DNA from: WM-3-3 sp041660045
Lineage (GTDB): Bacteria > Pseudomonadota > Gammaproteobacteria > Methylococcales > Methylomonadaceae
Length of the DNA: 64,000 bases
Assembly: GCA_041660045.1 (NCBI GenBank)
Contig: JBAZXA010000003.1
Location: 317,385-381,384, forward strand
Direction of reading: 5' to 3'
The notes beneath the pieces were generated by a model. The model was not told where the DNA came from. It did no database searches and worked only from the letters and a program-made list of their open reading frames with translations. The translations under genes and the position numbers were made by a program. Below are positions 43,767 to 53,454 of the stretch, one piece after another; position 1 is the first letter of the stretch; each line of letters opens with the position of its first letter.

Positions 43767-44183
43767 TTGATCACCGCGTGGCATTCCAAAAAAAATCGAC
43801 CTTACCTACATACACTAATATTTGTGTTGCTGGTGAGCTGGATTGCTTTAGCGCTTTCGGCAACCTGTACCATGCCTATGCCATCGGCGTTGCAGGCAAT
43901 GTCTGGTCATATGCCCGGGTGTTCGGAATCCGGTGTGCTTAAGCATATCTCCAAGACGATGCAGGATTGTACACTCAAGCCGTGTCTAGACTCGCAAACC
44001 CATCCGTTCCCAGATTTCAATTGTTTTGCCCATCCTGATTTGCCAGTTTTCATCCTGGCTATAGCTTGGATGATTGTTTACCTAATCCAATTCTTTCTAC
44101 GCATTATTCCCCCCCAAAAAACCAAATTTCCGCCTGGGCGACAAGTCCTGCTGATTTATTGGTTTTGTAGCCTACTGAATTAG
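43767..44183 (+). CDS. Small membrane protein with Met/Cys/His-rich loop, upstream of metal efflux genes
   Basis: The roughly 138-residue product has two TM segments (about 16-33 and 93-112). Between them lies an exported loop rich in possible soft-metal ligands (CTMPMP, MSGHMPGCSE, MQDCTLKPCLD, FNCFAHPD). That composition and its position 101 bp before a CusCBA-type operon suggest copper or silver binding. The start is uncertain: the frame opens with TTG at 43767 and no strong ribosome binding site was seen, so a shorter form is possible. Confidence 0.5.
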   Translation: MITAWHSKKNRPYLHTLIFVLLVSWIALALSATCTMPMPSALQAMSGHMPGCSESGVLKHISKTMQDCTLKPCLDSQTHPFPDFNCFAHPDLPVFILAIAWMIVYLIQFFLRIIPPQKTKFPPGRQVLLIYWFCSLLN

Positions 44184-44284
44184 CCACTTCCCGAAATCGA
44201 ACCTTGCCTGGCCACTAATCGGCTTGGCATATGGCGGCCTTGCACTTTGCAGGGTTAGTTTGTTCCGTTTTGAGAGAAACCCCC

Positions 44285-45661
44285 ATGTCTATTATTTTTT
44301 GTCCGTCACCTCGGCACATTGCTGTTCCGGTGAGGGCTGTAGTTATTTTCGGGTTGGCGTTGTTATCACCCGGCCTGCTTATCCCTATTTCTAGCGGGTT
44401 ATTTTGTCTAGCTTGGCTTGAGGCGCGCGCCGAAACGCAAGCCACACAGGACGATGATCCCCTCATGACACTGGACAAGGCACTAGGACTAGCGTTGTTA
44501 GGTAACCCAGGCCTAGGTGAAATCAAGGCACGCGCCGAGGCGATGGCGGCCATACCCTCGCAACAAGGTACTTTGCCCGATCCCCAGATCAAATTCGGTG
44601 CCTTGTACTTACCGACCAACAGTTTTAACCTGCAGCAAGATGATTTCACCATGTTTGAAGTGGGCATCAGCCAAGAGCTCCCTTTTCCTGGCAAACTGGC
44701 GTTGCGGGAAAAAATCGCTGAACAAGAAGCGCTGGCCGCCGCCGATTCAGTGGATGAAGTGCGTTTAAGATTGGTACAGGAAATAAAAACCGGCTGGTGG
44801 CGGCTATTTTATTATGACCGTGCCTTAAAGTTATTGGATGAAGCCGACCGTTTTTTCTTACAACTTATCGACATTGCCCAGACTAAATACAGGGTGGCCC
44901 AGGGGACGCAGAACGATGTGCTGCTAGTCCAGCTTGAACTGTCCAAACTTAAAGCTGAAAAACTCAACCTGACCAGTATGCGCCACGGACAAGAAGCCAG
45001 GTTCAATGCCTTATTGGCTAGAGCACCGGAAAAAACCGTAAGGATTCCGGCGGAAGCCGAAGTTAAGTTACCAGATATTGTTGCCTCCGTCTTGCAAGAT
45101 AAGGCCATTAAACTTCGTCCGCTATTCGCGCAACACCGCAAAATGCTGGCAGCTGCGCAGTCCAAAGTTGATCTGGCAAACAAAGGTTTTTATCCAGATT
45201 TTACTCTAGGTGCCTTCTACGATGCGCGGCAAAATACCTTATCGGGACAAAGCCGTAGCGATTTTGCCAGTGTGCAACTGAGTATGAACCTACCGATTTA
45301 TGTGGAACGTAAATTAGGCAAGGCGGTAGACCAACGTAAGAGTGAGCTTTTACAGGAGCGTTATGCTTTACAGGGTGACCACCAAAAGGCGCAGGCCGAG
45401 ATAGCCGCTAAGGTTGCCGATTATGAAAATATTAAAGCAAAGTTATCTCTACTTGAGCATGAAATTATCCCACAGGCACAGCAAACCCTGGATTCTTTAC
45501 TAGCCGGTTACCAGGTCAACCAAATGGAGTTCAGTGACCTGCTGCGGACACAATTGAGTTTTTTCCAATACCAGACCCAATATTGGCTAGCATTGAGCAA
45601 TACCCAGCAAATACTTGCCGAGTTGTCCGCTGAAGTTGGCGAGGAGTTGAGTCATGATTAA
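44285..45661 (+). CDS. CusC/CzcC-type outer-membrane efflux protein (TolC family)
   Basis: The 458-residue TolC-family protein has an N-terminal export signal region (about 15-45, before AETQATQ) and two outer-membrane-efflux repeats with long coiled helices (VRLRLVQEIKTGWWRLFYYDRAL; AKLSLLEHEIIPQAQQ). It forms the exit duct for the RND pump encoded downstream. I use the ATG at 44285 after GAGAGAAA; the ATG at 44231 adds 18 residues. It overlaps the adaptor gene by 8 nt. No lipobox is obvious, unlike E. coli CusC. Confidence 0.85.
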   Translation: MSIIFCPSPRHIAVPVRAVVIFGLALLSPGLLIPISSGLFCLAWLEARAETQATQDDDPLMTLDKALGLALLGNPGLGEIKARAEAMAAIPSQQGTLPDPQIKFGALYLPTNSFNLQQDDFTMFEVGISQELPFPGKLALREKIAEQEALAAADSVDEVRLRLVQEIKTGWWRLFYYDRALKLLDEADRFFLQLIDIAQTKYRVAQGTQNDVLLVQLELSKLKAEKLNLTSMRHGQEARFNALLARAPEKTVRIPAEAEVKLPDIVASVLQDKAIKLRPLFAQHRKMLAAAQSKVDLANKGFYPDFTLGAFYDARQNTLSGQSRSDFASVQLSMNLPIYVERKLGKAVDQRKSELLQERYALQGDHQKAQAEIAAKVADYENIKAKLSLLEHEIIPQAQQTLDSLLAGYQVNQMEFSDLLRTQLSFFQYQTQYWLALSNTQQILAELSAEVGEELSHD

Positions 45662-47045
45662 ATACCTTGGACTCATGGGTCTGTTTTTGTCCGGCATAGG
45701 GCTTGGGATTTGGTTAGGGCAAAAACAGGCTGCGCAAGCGCCAGTTATGTCAGCGGCAACAATGCAAAAGCTGTTGTATTACCGTCATCCTATGAACCCT
45801 AAAGTAACCTCCTTAACACCTGCCAAGGACGAGATGGGTATGGCTTACCTTCCGGTTTACGAGGAAGGCCAAAGCTTACCGGATACCGTCTCGCAGTCCG
45901 GCAAAGTCCTTTATTACCGGCACCCGATGGGTGCGGCGGACATTTCTTCTGTGCCTAAGAAAGACGAAATGGGCATGGATTATTTGCCGGTTTTTGCAGA
46001 TGAGGCTAACACTGCCGGGCAAATTATAATTAGTCCAGAAAAAATTCAAAAACTGGGTGTAAAAACAGCTATTACGGCAAAGCGCACCCTAACTTACAGC
46101 ATACGGGCACAAGGGGGGGTTGAGGTAGATGAACGGCGCATACATGCCATAGCGCCAAAGTTTGGCGGATGGATCCAGCGCTTGCATGTCAACACCAGCG
46201 GACAAAGCGTTAGCCGAGGCCAGCCTTTATTGGAGATATACAGCCCGGAATTAATTAGCGCGCAACAAGAATATTTAATTGCCAAGCAAGGCCTGCAAGC
46301 CATGCAACAAGCTAGTGCCCAAGCACGTGAAACAGAGGCGAGGTTGGCGGATAACGCCTTACAACGTTTACATTATTGGGATATAGCGGATGCGCAATTA
46401 AAGCGTTTACAAAATCAGGAAAAAATATTGGAAACACTGCCTTTGCTGTCACCGGTTAATGGTGTGGTGTTGGCGAAGCCCGCAATTGAGGGTATGCGTT
46501 TTGTGCCCGGCGAAGTATTGTTTCGCATTGTTGATTTAAGCACGGTATGGTTAATAGCCGAAGTATTTGAGCAAGATAGTGGTTTAGTCTATCCGGGCCT
46601 AGCCATACAGGTGCTCATAGACGCCTATCCTGGCAAGCCATTCAGCGGCAAGATTGATTTTATTTATCCAACCGTAGCAACAGAAACCCGCACGGTCAAA
46701 GTGCGAATTGAGTTGCCAAATAACAGTGGTTTATTAAAGCCAGGTTTGTATGGCAAGGTAACCATTGCAACGCAGCCTACTAAACCCTTCCGTTTGGTGG
46801 TTCCCGATTCAGCAGTTATTGATAGCGGGGAAAGGCAAATTGTGTTTCTAAAACGTGGCGAGGGTCGGTTTGAGCCACGCCGGGTCACGCTGGGCTTACA
46901 GGCAGACGGATACCGGGAAATCAGCGCGGGGCTACAGGCAGGCGATGAAGTTGTTATCCGCGCTAATTTCCTGATCGATGCGGAAAGTAATTTTAAGTCA
47001 GCTTTGGAGAGTTTTACCCTTTCAGGGGCTGGCCTAGCCCGGTAA
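45654..47045 (+). CDS. cusB: CusB-type RND periplasmic adaptor with two heavy-metal-binding domains
   Basis: The 463-residue adaptor has an N-terminal membrane/signal segment (about 3-22). Two tandem heavy-metal-binding (YHS-like) modules follow: YYRHPMNP...DEMGMAYLPVY (about 42-69) and YYRHPMGA...DEMGMDYLPVF (about 87-114). Then come the hairpin and barrel-sandwich domains (RRIHAIAPKFGGWIQRLHV; SPVNGVVLAKPAIEG) and the membrane-proximal domain. Adaptors usually have one such metal-binding module or none; two is notable. The Met-rich modules indicate Cu+/Ag+ rather than Zn. It overlaps the upstream gene and lies 43 bp before the pump gene. Confidence 0.9.
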   Translation: MIKYLGLMGLFLSGIGLGIWLGQKQAAQAPVMSAATMQKLLYYRHPMNPKVTSLTPAKDEMGMAYLPVYEEGQSLPDTVSQSGKVLYYRHPMGAADISSVPKKDEMGMDYLPVFADEANTAGQIIISPEKIQKLGVKTAITAKRTLTYSIRAQGGVEVDERRIHAIAPKFGGWIQRLHVNTSGQSVSRGQPLLEIYSPELISAQQEYLIAKQGLQAMQQASAQARETEARLADNALQRLHYWDIADAQLKRLQNQEKILETLPLLSPVNGVVLAKPAIEGMRFVPGEVLFRIVDLSTVWLIAEVFEQDSGLVYPGLAIQVLIDAYPGKPFSGKIDFIYPTVATETRTVKVRIELPNNSGLLKPGLYGKVTIATQPTKPFRLVVPDSAVIDSGERQIVFLKRGEGRFEPRRVTLGLQADGYREISAGLQAGDEVVIRANFLIDAESNFKSALESFTLSGAGLAR

Positions 47046-47088
47046 TGCCAGCGGCAACGCCGCAGCCCGGGCCAGGGGAGCAATAGCC

Positions 47089-50000
47089 ATGTTAAAGCAT
47101 GTAATCACCTGGTCTTTGCGTAACGTGTTTCTGGTTGTGTTGGTAACACTGGGCATTATCAGCGGCGGACTTTACGCACTGTCTAAAATGCCGTTGGATG
47201 CGTTGCCGGATTTGTCCGATGTGCAAGTAATCATTTACACCGACTACGCTGGCCAAGCACCGCAAGTTGTTGAAGACCAAGTAACCTATCCGTTGACCAC
47301 GGCAATGTTAGGTGTGCCGCGCTCAAAAGTGGTCCGTGGCTTTTCTTTTTTCGGAGCTTCCTTCGTCTATGTCATCTTTGAGGACGGCACTGATATTTAC
47401 TGGGCGCGTTCGCGGGTTTTAGAATACCTCAACTTTGCCGCTGGGGGTTTGCCAGCCAATATAACGCCTAAACTAGGGCCTGACGCGACAGGGGTAGGCT
47501 GGGTATATCAGTACGCATTATTGGCAAAAAACTATTCGCTGGTGGAATTGCGCACCTTGCAAGACTGGTTTGTACGCTATCAATTGACTAAAGCCCAAGG
47601 CGTAGCTGAGCTAGCCAGTATTGGTGGCTTTGTGCAGCAGTATCAGGTAACTGTCGATCCCCACAAGCTGCAGGCCTACGCCATCCCGTTAAAGGCCTTG
47701 AGCAATGCAATCCAGAATGGCAACCGAGATGTCGGTGGCCGTGTGCTGGAACTCTCTGAAACCGAATATATGGTGCGCGGTCGCGGCTATCTGCGTGGCC
47801 AGGCTGACTTGGAACAGCTGGTGTTAAAAGTCGAAAACGCTATCCCGGTGTTAGTACGCGACGTAGCCCGGGTAGAGCTGGTTCCCGATGAACGCCGAGG
47901 CATCACCGAATGGAATGGGGAAGGCGAGGCGGTGTCTGGTATCGCCTTGGCACGTTATGGCCAGAATGCCCTTGAAGTGATCAGCCATGTCAAAGCAAGC
48001 TTGCGGGACATCACCGCCGGATTACCCTCTGGTGTCAGTGTGCAAACAGTATATGACCGATCCGAACTGATCCACCGGGCAATTGACAATTTACGCCATA
48101 CTTTGCTGGAAGAAAGCATAATCGTCGCCGCAGTCTGTGTCCTTTTCCTGCTACACGTGCGTAGCGCCCTGGTGGCGATTTTAATGCTGCCTGTGGGTGT
48201 CCTGTTTGCCTTTATTATTATGCAAGCGCTAGGTATGAATTCCAACATCATGAGCTTAGGTGGTATTGCCATTGCTATCGGCGCAATGGTTGATGCCGCC
48301 ATTGTTATGATTGAGAATGCCCACAAACACTTAGAGCGTGATGCCGGTCTTCTGCCGCGTTCAGAAATATTGCTTAGTGCCAGTAAGGAAGTTGGGCCGC
48401 CGTTATTTTTCAGCTTATTGATTATCACGGTTTCATTTTTGCCGGTGTTTGCACTGGAAGCGCAAGAAGGCCGCTTGTTTCATCCGTTGGCCTATACCAA
48501 AACCTTTGCTATGGCTGGTGCGGCATTGTTGTCAGTCACCCTCGTGCCAGTTCTTATGTGGTTATTTGTACGCGGAAAAATCCTACCAGAGCAGCGAAAT
48601 CCTATCAACCGGTTCCTGGTCTGGCTATATCGCCCTATTATTGCCGCTGTTATGCGTTATAAAAAACTGACGCTAGTCTTCGCATTGCTAATGTTGGCTT
48701 TTTCCTGGTATCCAGCCTCGCGCTTAGGGGGTGAATTTATGCCAACGCTCAACGAAGGCACTTTATTGTTCATGCCGCTCACCTTGCCAGGTTTATCACC
48801 AACAAAAGCTGCCGAGTTGTTGCAAACCCAAGATAGGATCATCAAAAGCTTTCCTGAGGTTGAATCGGTGTTCGGTAAAGCCGGGCGGGCGTTAACCGCC
48901 ACTGACCCTGCGCCGCTGGAAATGTCAGAAACCCTAGTCAACCTAAAACCTGAGTCCAGCTGGCGAGCGGGCATGACTGTTGATAAGCTGATTGCCGAGA
49001 TGGATCAAGCCTTGCAGATCCCAGGTGTCAGCAATTCCTGGACTATGCCGATCAAAAACCGCATTGATATGTTGGCGACTGGCATCCGTACACCAATAGG
49101 TATCAAGCTGTTTGGCAAAGATTTGACGGAAATGGCGCGCTTGGCGCAGCAGATTGAACAGGTTGTTAAAACCGTACCTGGCACCACTAGCGCCTATGCT
49201 GAACGTATTACAGGCGGTTATTATCTCAATATCAGCCCTGACCTTGAAGCCTTGGCACGTTATGGAATATTGATAGGCGATATACGGGATGTTATCGCCA
49301 CTGCCATCGGCGGCGAGACCGTTACCACTATGATAGAAGGACGCGAACGCTTTGCCGTCATCGTACGTTACCCGCGTGAACTGCGTGACAGTCCGCAAGC
49401 TATCGCGACTCATATTCTGGTGCCGACAGCCAGCGGGGCAATGATACCATTGGGGCAATTGGCGCACTTAAGCCTGGATAAAGGTACGCCGTCGATCCGC
49501 ACCGAGAACGCGTTGCTGTCGGCTTACATCTATGTTGACATGCGTGGACGTGACATTGATGGTTATGTGCGGGATGCCAAGCAAGCGTTGCTAAAATCGG
49601 TACAGTTTCCTACAGGCTACTACATCACCTGGAGTGGCCAGTTCGAGTACATGGAACGGGCCAAGCAGCGGTTGAAACTGGTAGTCCCCCTTACATTAGG
49701 TATTATTTTCCTCTTACTTTATCTAAACTTTGGCCGCTTGACCGAAACCTTAATAGTTATGTTATCCGTGCCGTTTGCCCTGATCGGCGGCATCTGGTTA
49801 CTCTGGTTCCTAGATTACAATGTCAGCGTGGCGGTGGGTGTCGGTTTTATTGCTTTGGCGGGGGTTGCTGCCGAAACCGGTGTGGTGATGTTGATTTATC
49901 TGGATCAGGCCTACCGGGAAAAGCAGCAACAATGTTTGGCGCAAATGCGCGAGTTCACAGAAACCGATCTTTATGCTGCGTTAATGACAGGTGCAGCGGA

Positions 50001-50211
50001 ACGCTTGCGGCCAAAAATCATGACTGTCACAGCGATTATGGCTGGGCTATTGCCCATACTTTGGAGTTCCGGCACCGGCTCGGAAGTCATGCGGCGCATT
50101 GCTGCACCGATGGTCGGTGGCATGCTGTCGTCAACACTGTTGACGTTGATTGTCATTCCTGCGCTGTATGCCTTGTGCAAGCAGTATTCCATTAAAAAAC
50201 AATCTCGATAA
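47089..50211 (+). CDS. cusA: CusA-type heavy-metal RND efflux pump
   Basis: The 1040-residue HME-RND pump has twelve TM helices and two large periplasmic loops. The central proton-relay region reads GGIAIAIGAMVDAAIVMIENAHK. The CusA-like stretch WTMPIKNRIDMLATGIRTPIG holds Met residues in the position of the Cu/Ag-binding cleft of E. coli CusA. Length agrees with CusA (1047). With the TolC-family protein and the Met-rich CusB adaptor it forms a complete Cu+/Ag+ export system. Confidence 0.93.
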   Translation: MLKHVITWSLRNVFLVVLVTLGIISGGLYALSKMPLDALPDLSDVQVIIYTDYAGQAPQVVEDQVTYPLTTAMLGVPRSKVVRGFSFFGASFVYVIFEDGTDIYWARSRVLEYLNFAAGGLPANITPKLGPDATGVGWVYQYALLAKNYSLVELRTLQDWFVRYQLTKAQGVAELASIGGFVQQYQVTVDPHKLQAYAIPLKALSNAIQNGNRDVGGRVLELSETEYMVRGRGYLRGQADLEQLVLKVENAIPVLVRDVARVELVPDERRGITEWNGEGEAVSGIALARYGQNALEVISHVKASLRDITAGLPSGVSVQTVYDRSELIHRAIDNLRHTLLEESIIVAAVCVLFLLHVRSALVAILMLPVGVLFAFIIMQALGMNSNIMSLGGIAIAIGAMVDAAIVMIENAHKHLERDAGLLPRSEILLSASKEVGPPLFFSLLIITVSFLPVFALEAQEGRLFHPLAYTKTFAMAGAALLSVTLVPVLMWLFVRGKILPEQRNPINRFLVWLYRPIIAAVMRYKKLTLVFALLMLAFSWYPASRLGGEFMPTLNEGTLLFMPLTLPGLSPTKAAELLQTQDRIIKSFPEVESVFGKAGRALTATDPAPLEMSETLVNLKPESSWRAGMTVDKLIAEMDQALQIPGVSNSWTMPIKNRIDMLATGIRTPIGIKLFGKDLTEMARLAQQIEQVVKTVPGTTSAYAERITGGYYLNISPDLEALARYGILIGDIRDVIATAIGGETVTTMIEGRERFAVIVRYPRELRDSPQAIATHILVPTASGAMIPLGQLAHLSLDKGTPSIRTENALLSAYIYVDMRGRDIDGYVRDAKQALLKSVQFPTGYYITWSGQFEYMERAKQRLKLVVPLTLGIIFLLLYLNFGRLTETLIVMLSVPFALIGGIWLLWFLDYNVSVAVGVGFIALAGVAAETGVVMLIYLDQAYREKQQQCLAQMREFTETDLYAALMTGAAERLRPKIMTVTAIMAGLLPILWSSGTGSEVMRRIAAPMVGGMLSSTLLTLIVIPALYALCKQYSIKKQSR

Positions 50212-50650
50212 CCATAAAAATGCAACCGCTGATGTAATACTGTCAACTCGTCAGGTAGCCAAAATCTGGAATGAGTTTTGCGAGTTGGCGCGTGCCTTAA
50301 ATGACGTAGCCGATTATCTGTTTGACCGGCCATTAATGTTTCGGCACAAAAACGCAGTCTATTTGATGATGAACTTTATCAAGACGGCATGTGATGCTGC
50401 ATAGCTTGGATACCGATAAGGCGAGTTACCTTATCAAAGGCAATTAGCATGGCATCGAGGCTAAAGTGGCTGGACTTATGCCATCGATGATCAGTATATC
50501 AGTGACGACGCGCGCGGAATTGCTATAAGGACTGTATTACGATACCCAATTATAAAATTCATGAATGCCACCATGAATAAAGATCATTTAACAGTGCTCA
50601 TGCGATAGCGTACTTTGTTGCTAAATTCATTGTTATAAGTGGAGAGACAC
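50212..50650. other. 439-bp region after the efflux operon
   Basis: An open frame over 50150-50404 encodes a short charged peptide (FCELARALNDVADYLFDRP, then FRHKNAVYLMMNFIK), but its start lies inside cusA and it has no ribosome binding site, so I do not call it. No terminator with a clear T-run was found. The ribosome binding site GGAGAG for the next gene is at 50641-50646. Confidence 0.4.
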
Positions 50651-51742
50651 ATGAAGACGTTACCGATATTGACAGCCCTTGGTTTTCTACTCTTGTTCGC
50701 GATAGGGGCGAATGCTAAACCAAACTTTGAGATTATCGCTGAACTCGCTAGTGGTCCAGGCAACGTCACCGCAACCGAAGATGGCAGGTTAATTTTGAGC
50801 CTGCATCAATTCTACGAGCCTAAATATTCTGTCATGGAATACAAGGATGGGAGCTTGATACCTTTTCCTAACCAGGAGCTATCGGCTGCGGACTCTATAT
50901 CAAAATTGAAACTTGATTCCGTGCTGGGAATTCGATCCGCCAATGGTATCGTCTGGATGCTAGACAACGGTATGCGTAGTGGCGTTACGCCGAAACTGGT
51001 CGGTTGGGATACGCAAGCTAATAAGCTGTATAAGATGATTGAATTACCGGAACCGGTATCCCATAAGGATTCTTTTGTGAATGACTTTGCAGTCGATACC
51101 AAGCACAACCATATTTTCATTAGCGACCCGGCGGGCGGCACTAATGCCGCCTTGATTGTTATTGACCTAAGTACGGGAACGGCAAGGCGGGTATTGGAAG
51201 GCCGCAAGAGCGTTGTTCCGGAAAATATCGACCTGATTATCGATAAAACTGCCATACAGCTTAAGGATAAATCCGGCAAACTAATCCGTCCACACATTGG
51301 TGTGAATCCCATTACCGAAGACCTGAATAACGAATGGGTCTACTTTGGCCCCATGCATGGCCTTAGCCTCTATAGGGTTAAAGCGGAAGACCTGGCTAAC
51401 AAAACGCTAAGTGGGGACGAGCTGGCCACAAGAGTTGAGCGCTACAGTGATAAGCCAATCTCAGACGGTATTTCCATTGATAAAGCTGGGAATATCTATC
51501 TGGGCGAATTAGCTGAAAACGCAATTGGTGTGATTGCTTCAGACCGGAAATACCTTCGCTTAGCACAAGGCCCAAAATTGTCGTGGGTGGATTCTTTCAG
51601 TTTTGGCGCGAACGGTCAGTTATACGCCGTCGTAAATCGCCTGCACCAATCAGCCACTCTAAACGATGGCGTGCTGGCTGCCAAACCGCCTTTTTATTTA
51701 CTAAAGGTTAACGCCTTGGCCTCCGGTTTGCCGGGACGATAG
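50651..51742 (+). CDS. Major royal jelly/yellow-family secreted protein (L-dopachrome tautomerase-related)
   Basis: The 363-residue exported protein has a signal peptide (about 1-22, ending ANA) and a six-bladed propeller of the MRJP/yellow family: ELASGPGNVTATEDGRLILS, VWMLDNGMRSG, VNDFAVDTKHNHIFISD, WVYFGPMHGLSLYRV, SDGISIDKAGNIYLGE, WVDSFSFGANGQLY. Bacterial members are periplasmic or secreted; substrates are mostly unknown. The ATG at 50651 follows GGAGAG directly. Confidence 0.85.
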   Translation: MKTLPILTALGFLLLFAIGANAKPNFEIIAELASGPGNVTATEDGRLILSLHQFYEPKYSVMEYKDGSLIPFPNQELSAADSISKLKLDSVLGIRSANGIVWMLDNGMRSGVTPKLVGWDTQANKLYKMIELPEPVSHKDSFVNDFAVDTKHNHIFISDPAGGTNAALIVIDLSTGTARRVLEGRKSVVPENIDLIIDKTAIQLKDKSGKLIRPHIGVNPITEDLNNEWVYFGPMHGLSLYRVKAEDLANKTLSGDELATRVERYSDKPISDGISIDKAGNIYLGELAENAIGVIASDRKYLRLAQGPKLSWVDSFSFGANGQLYAVVNRLHQSATLNDGVLAAKPPFYLLKVNALASGLPGR

Positions 51743-51800
51743 GGATTGCTCCGGCCTAACTTACCCGCTACTAAAATCGATGGGAAATAAGAGAATCGCT

Positions 51801-52274
51801 ATGTCGTACTTACCATCAAATCCTGAGCTTTCAAGTATGGAAAAATTACTTACAAAATATCCACGTCGCGGTGTTTTGTTGTACAAGTTATTGGAACACA
51901 ACGAAAGTGATGGGTCGCCATTAACCAAAGAACTTAGAGAATTAATCATTGAGTATATCGCAACACTGAATGAACAGGACGCCAGAAATTTTTCCGCCGA
52001 GGAATTGGCATCTGACAGCCAAAAACACCGCCAATCAAATGTAACCCAGAAAGCGGTAAAAACGAGCAGGAAGTTAGCACCATTAAGGCTTTTTTTGAAA
52101 AAACTGACTTTAACCCCTTGGCAAATTAATGGGGCTGATGTTGCACCAATTTTTGCGGCCGGATGGAGTGAGCGGGATTTTCTCGACTTAGTTTATTTAT
52201 GTTCCGTCATAAATTGTATTGACCGATTAGCGGTTGGGGTCGGGCTTCAATACCACTACCTTAAAGCATACTAG
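51801..52274 (+). CDS. AhpD-like fold protein lacking the CxxC active site
   Basis: The 157-residue product matches AhpD/carboxymuconolactone-decarboxylase-type peroxidase-related proteins in two places: PLTKELRELIIEYIATLN (about 44-61) and AAGWSERDFLDLVYLCSVINCIDRLAVGVGL (about 117-147). In active members the phrase ALNxCxxC with a nearby His follows; here it reads LNEQDARNF, so both redox Cys are gone. About 45 Lys/Arg/Ser-rich residues stand between the two halves. The C-terminus abuts an IS4 remnant from about 52262 and may be truncated. Start at 51801 after AAGAGA. It may be a structural derivative or a decaying gene. Confidence 0.55.
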   Translation: MSYLPSNPELSSMEKLLTKYPRRGVLLYKLLEHNESDGSPLTKELRELIIEYIATLNEQDARNFSAEELASDSQKHRQSNVTQKAVKTSRKLAPLRLFLKKLTLTPWQINGADVAPIFAAGWSERDFLDLVYLCSVINCIDRLAVGVGLQYHYLKAY

Positions 52275-53142
52275 TTTTAAGCGCTTTTCCGCCAACAAAG
52301 CCAGCAAAAAATCCGGCTTGGGCTTTCCCAGTGTGCGCTTGCTGGCGTTAATCCCTCTCGCCACGGAAACCGTCATCGATTACCCGCTGGGGTCTTATCA
52401 AGGCAAGGGCACTGGTGAAACCTCGCTGTTCAGCCAAGTGATGCAGACCCTGTCAGCTGGCGATTTGCTCCTGGCTGACCGTTATTACGGCACCTTTGCC
52501 ATTGTCGCGTTGTTACAAGCCCAAGGCATTCCTGTACTGTCCCTGCTGCATGCCAACAAAAAAGCCGATTTTCGTCAAGGCCGAAAGCTTGCTGCCCGGA
52601 ATCACGAGGTCGACTGGCACAAACCGCCACGGAAACCGGTGTGGATAACGGCGCAGGCCTAGGCCGGGTTGCCGGCGGTTATCACGGCCAGGTAGTCCTC
52701 TGTGAATAGTATCGTCTATGTGGCCACCTTGTTGGATGCCAAAGGCTTCCCTAAACAGGCGCTGGCCGGCCTTTACCAAGAACGCGGGAAAATCAAACTG
52801 GATTTCCGTGCCATCAAAACTTACATGGGCATGGAAATGCTGCGCTGTAAAACGCCACAGAGGGTGCAAAAGGAAATCGCCGTGCATCTTTTGGCCTACA
52901 ACATTATTCGCGGCAATCTGGCCCAGACCGCAGTGTTACATGACAAGACGCCACGCCAGCTCAGTTTTAGGTCGTCAGCATAACTGATTGGCCAAGCCCC
53001 CAAACAAATAGGCCGCCTCGTAGGAAAGCCGTTAACCAACGCATTGTTGGCGCTCACTAAGGCCATCGGCAGCACCCCCCGCCGGCCCAAATCTTTTCCC
53101 CTACTCACTGTACCAAGACACGAGGCTTGTTTAAGCCTATGA
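52262..53142 (+). pseudogene. IS4-family transposase remnant
   Basis: Two frames together restore the C-terminal two-thirds of an IS4-type DDE transposase. The first piece (about 52262-52662) has ATETVIDYPLGSYQGKGTGE and LLADRYYGTFAIVALL, the second catalytic Asp. After a frameshift near 52660-52700 the second piece (to 53142) has LYQERGKIKLDFRAIKTYMG and MLRCKTPQRVQKEIAVHL. The Y-x2-R-x3-E-x6-K signature is spoiled: the catalytic Glu is Lys (IKLDF in place of IELDF) and the Trp before it is Gly. An in-frame TAA at 52981-52983 interrupts the end. The N-terminal third is missing. Confidence 0.8.
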
Positions 53143-53304
53143 CGTTAATAGGTCTATTTTAAGGCAGCAGTATTGGAGTCTAAACCCTTTGGTGTTAAAA
53201 AAGCGATAAATCTCGCTTTAAGGCATTGAGTTAGCATATAAAAGCCGACAAACAGACGGGCAATAATGGGTGACTGGCGCTTACGTTGGTTCCAGTACAA
53301 TAAT

Positions 53305-53369
53305 GGGTTCAGACTAGATTGATTGCGGGTTAAAAACTATCGGAGTAAAAATCAATTTAATCTGACCCC
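53305..53369. repeat. REP/MITE-like 65-bp inverted-repeat element, copy 1
   Basis: It begins GGGTTCAGACTAGATTGATTG and ends AATCAATTTAATCTGACCCC, so its ends are imperfect inverted repeats. A second copy is at 56749-56814 with different middle sequence but the same ends, and both are followed by CTTYGATT. The size and end structure resemble REP-type elements mobilised by RAYT (Y1) transposases. Confidence 0.65.
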
Positions 53370-53376
53370 TTTGATT

Positions 53377-53454
53377 TCCTTCGGGGATGCAAAAATGACC
53401 ACCGCCTTACTGGAGCGGATTACTCATCAACGAAAAAAACGGTTAGAAAACTAA
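53377..53454 (+). pseudogene. istB C-terminal fragment (IS21 family)
   Basis: The frame reads SFGDAKMTTALLERITHQRK and a few residues more before a stop. FGDAKMTTALLxRxTH is the conserved C-terminal phrase of the IstB helper ATPase of IS21-family elements. Only about 25 codons remain. The REP-like copy ends 7 bp upstream. Confidence 0.6.

Noticed and set aside
50150..50404. 84-residue open frame after cusA
   Set aside because: Its start lies inside cusA in another frame and no ribosome binding site was found; the peptide resembles nothing I know.
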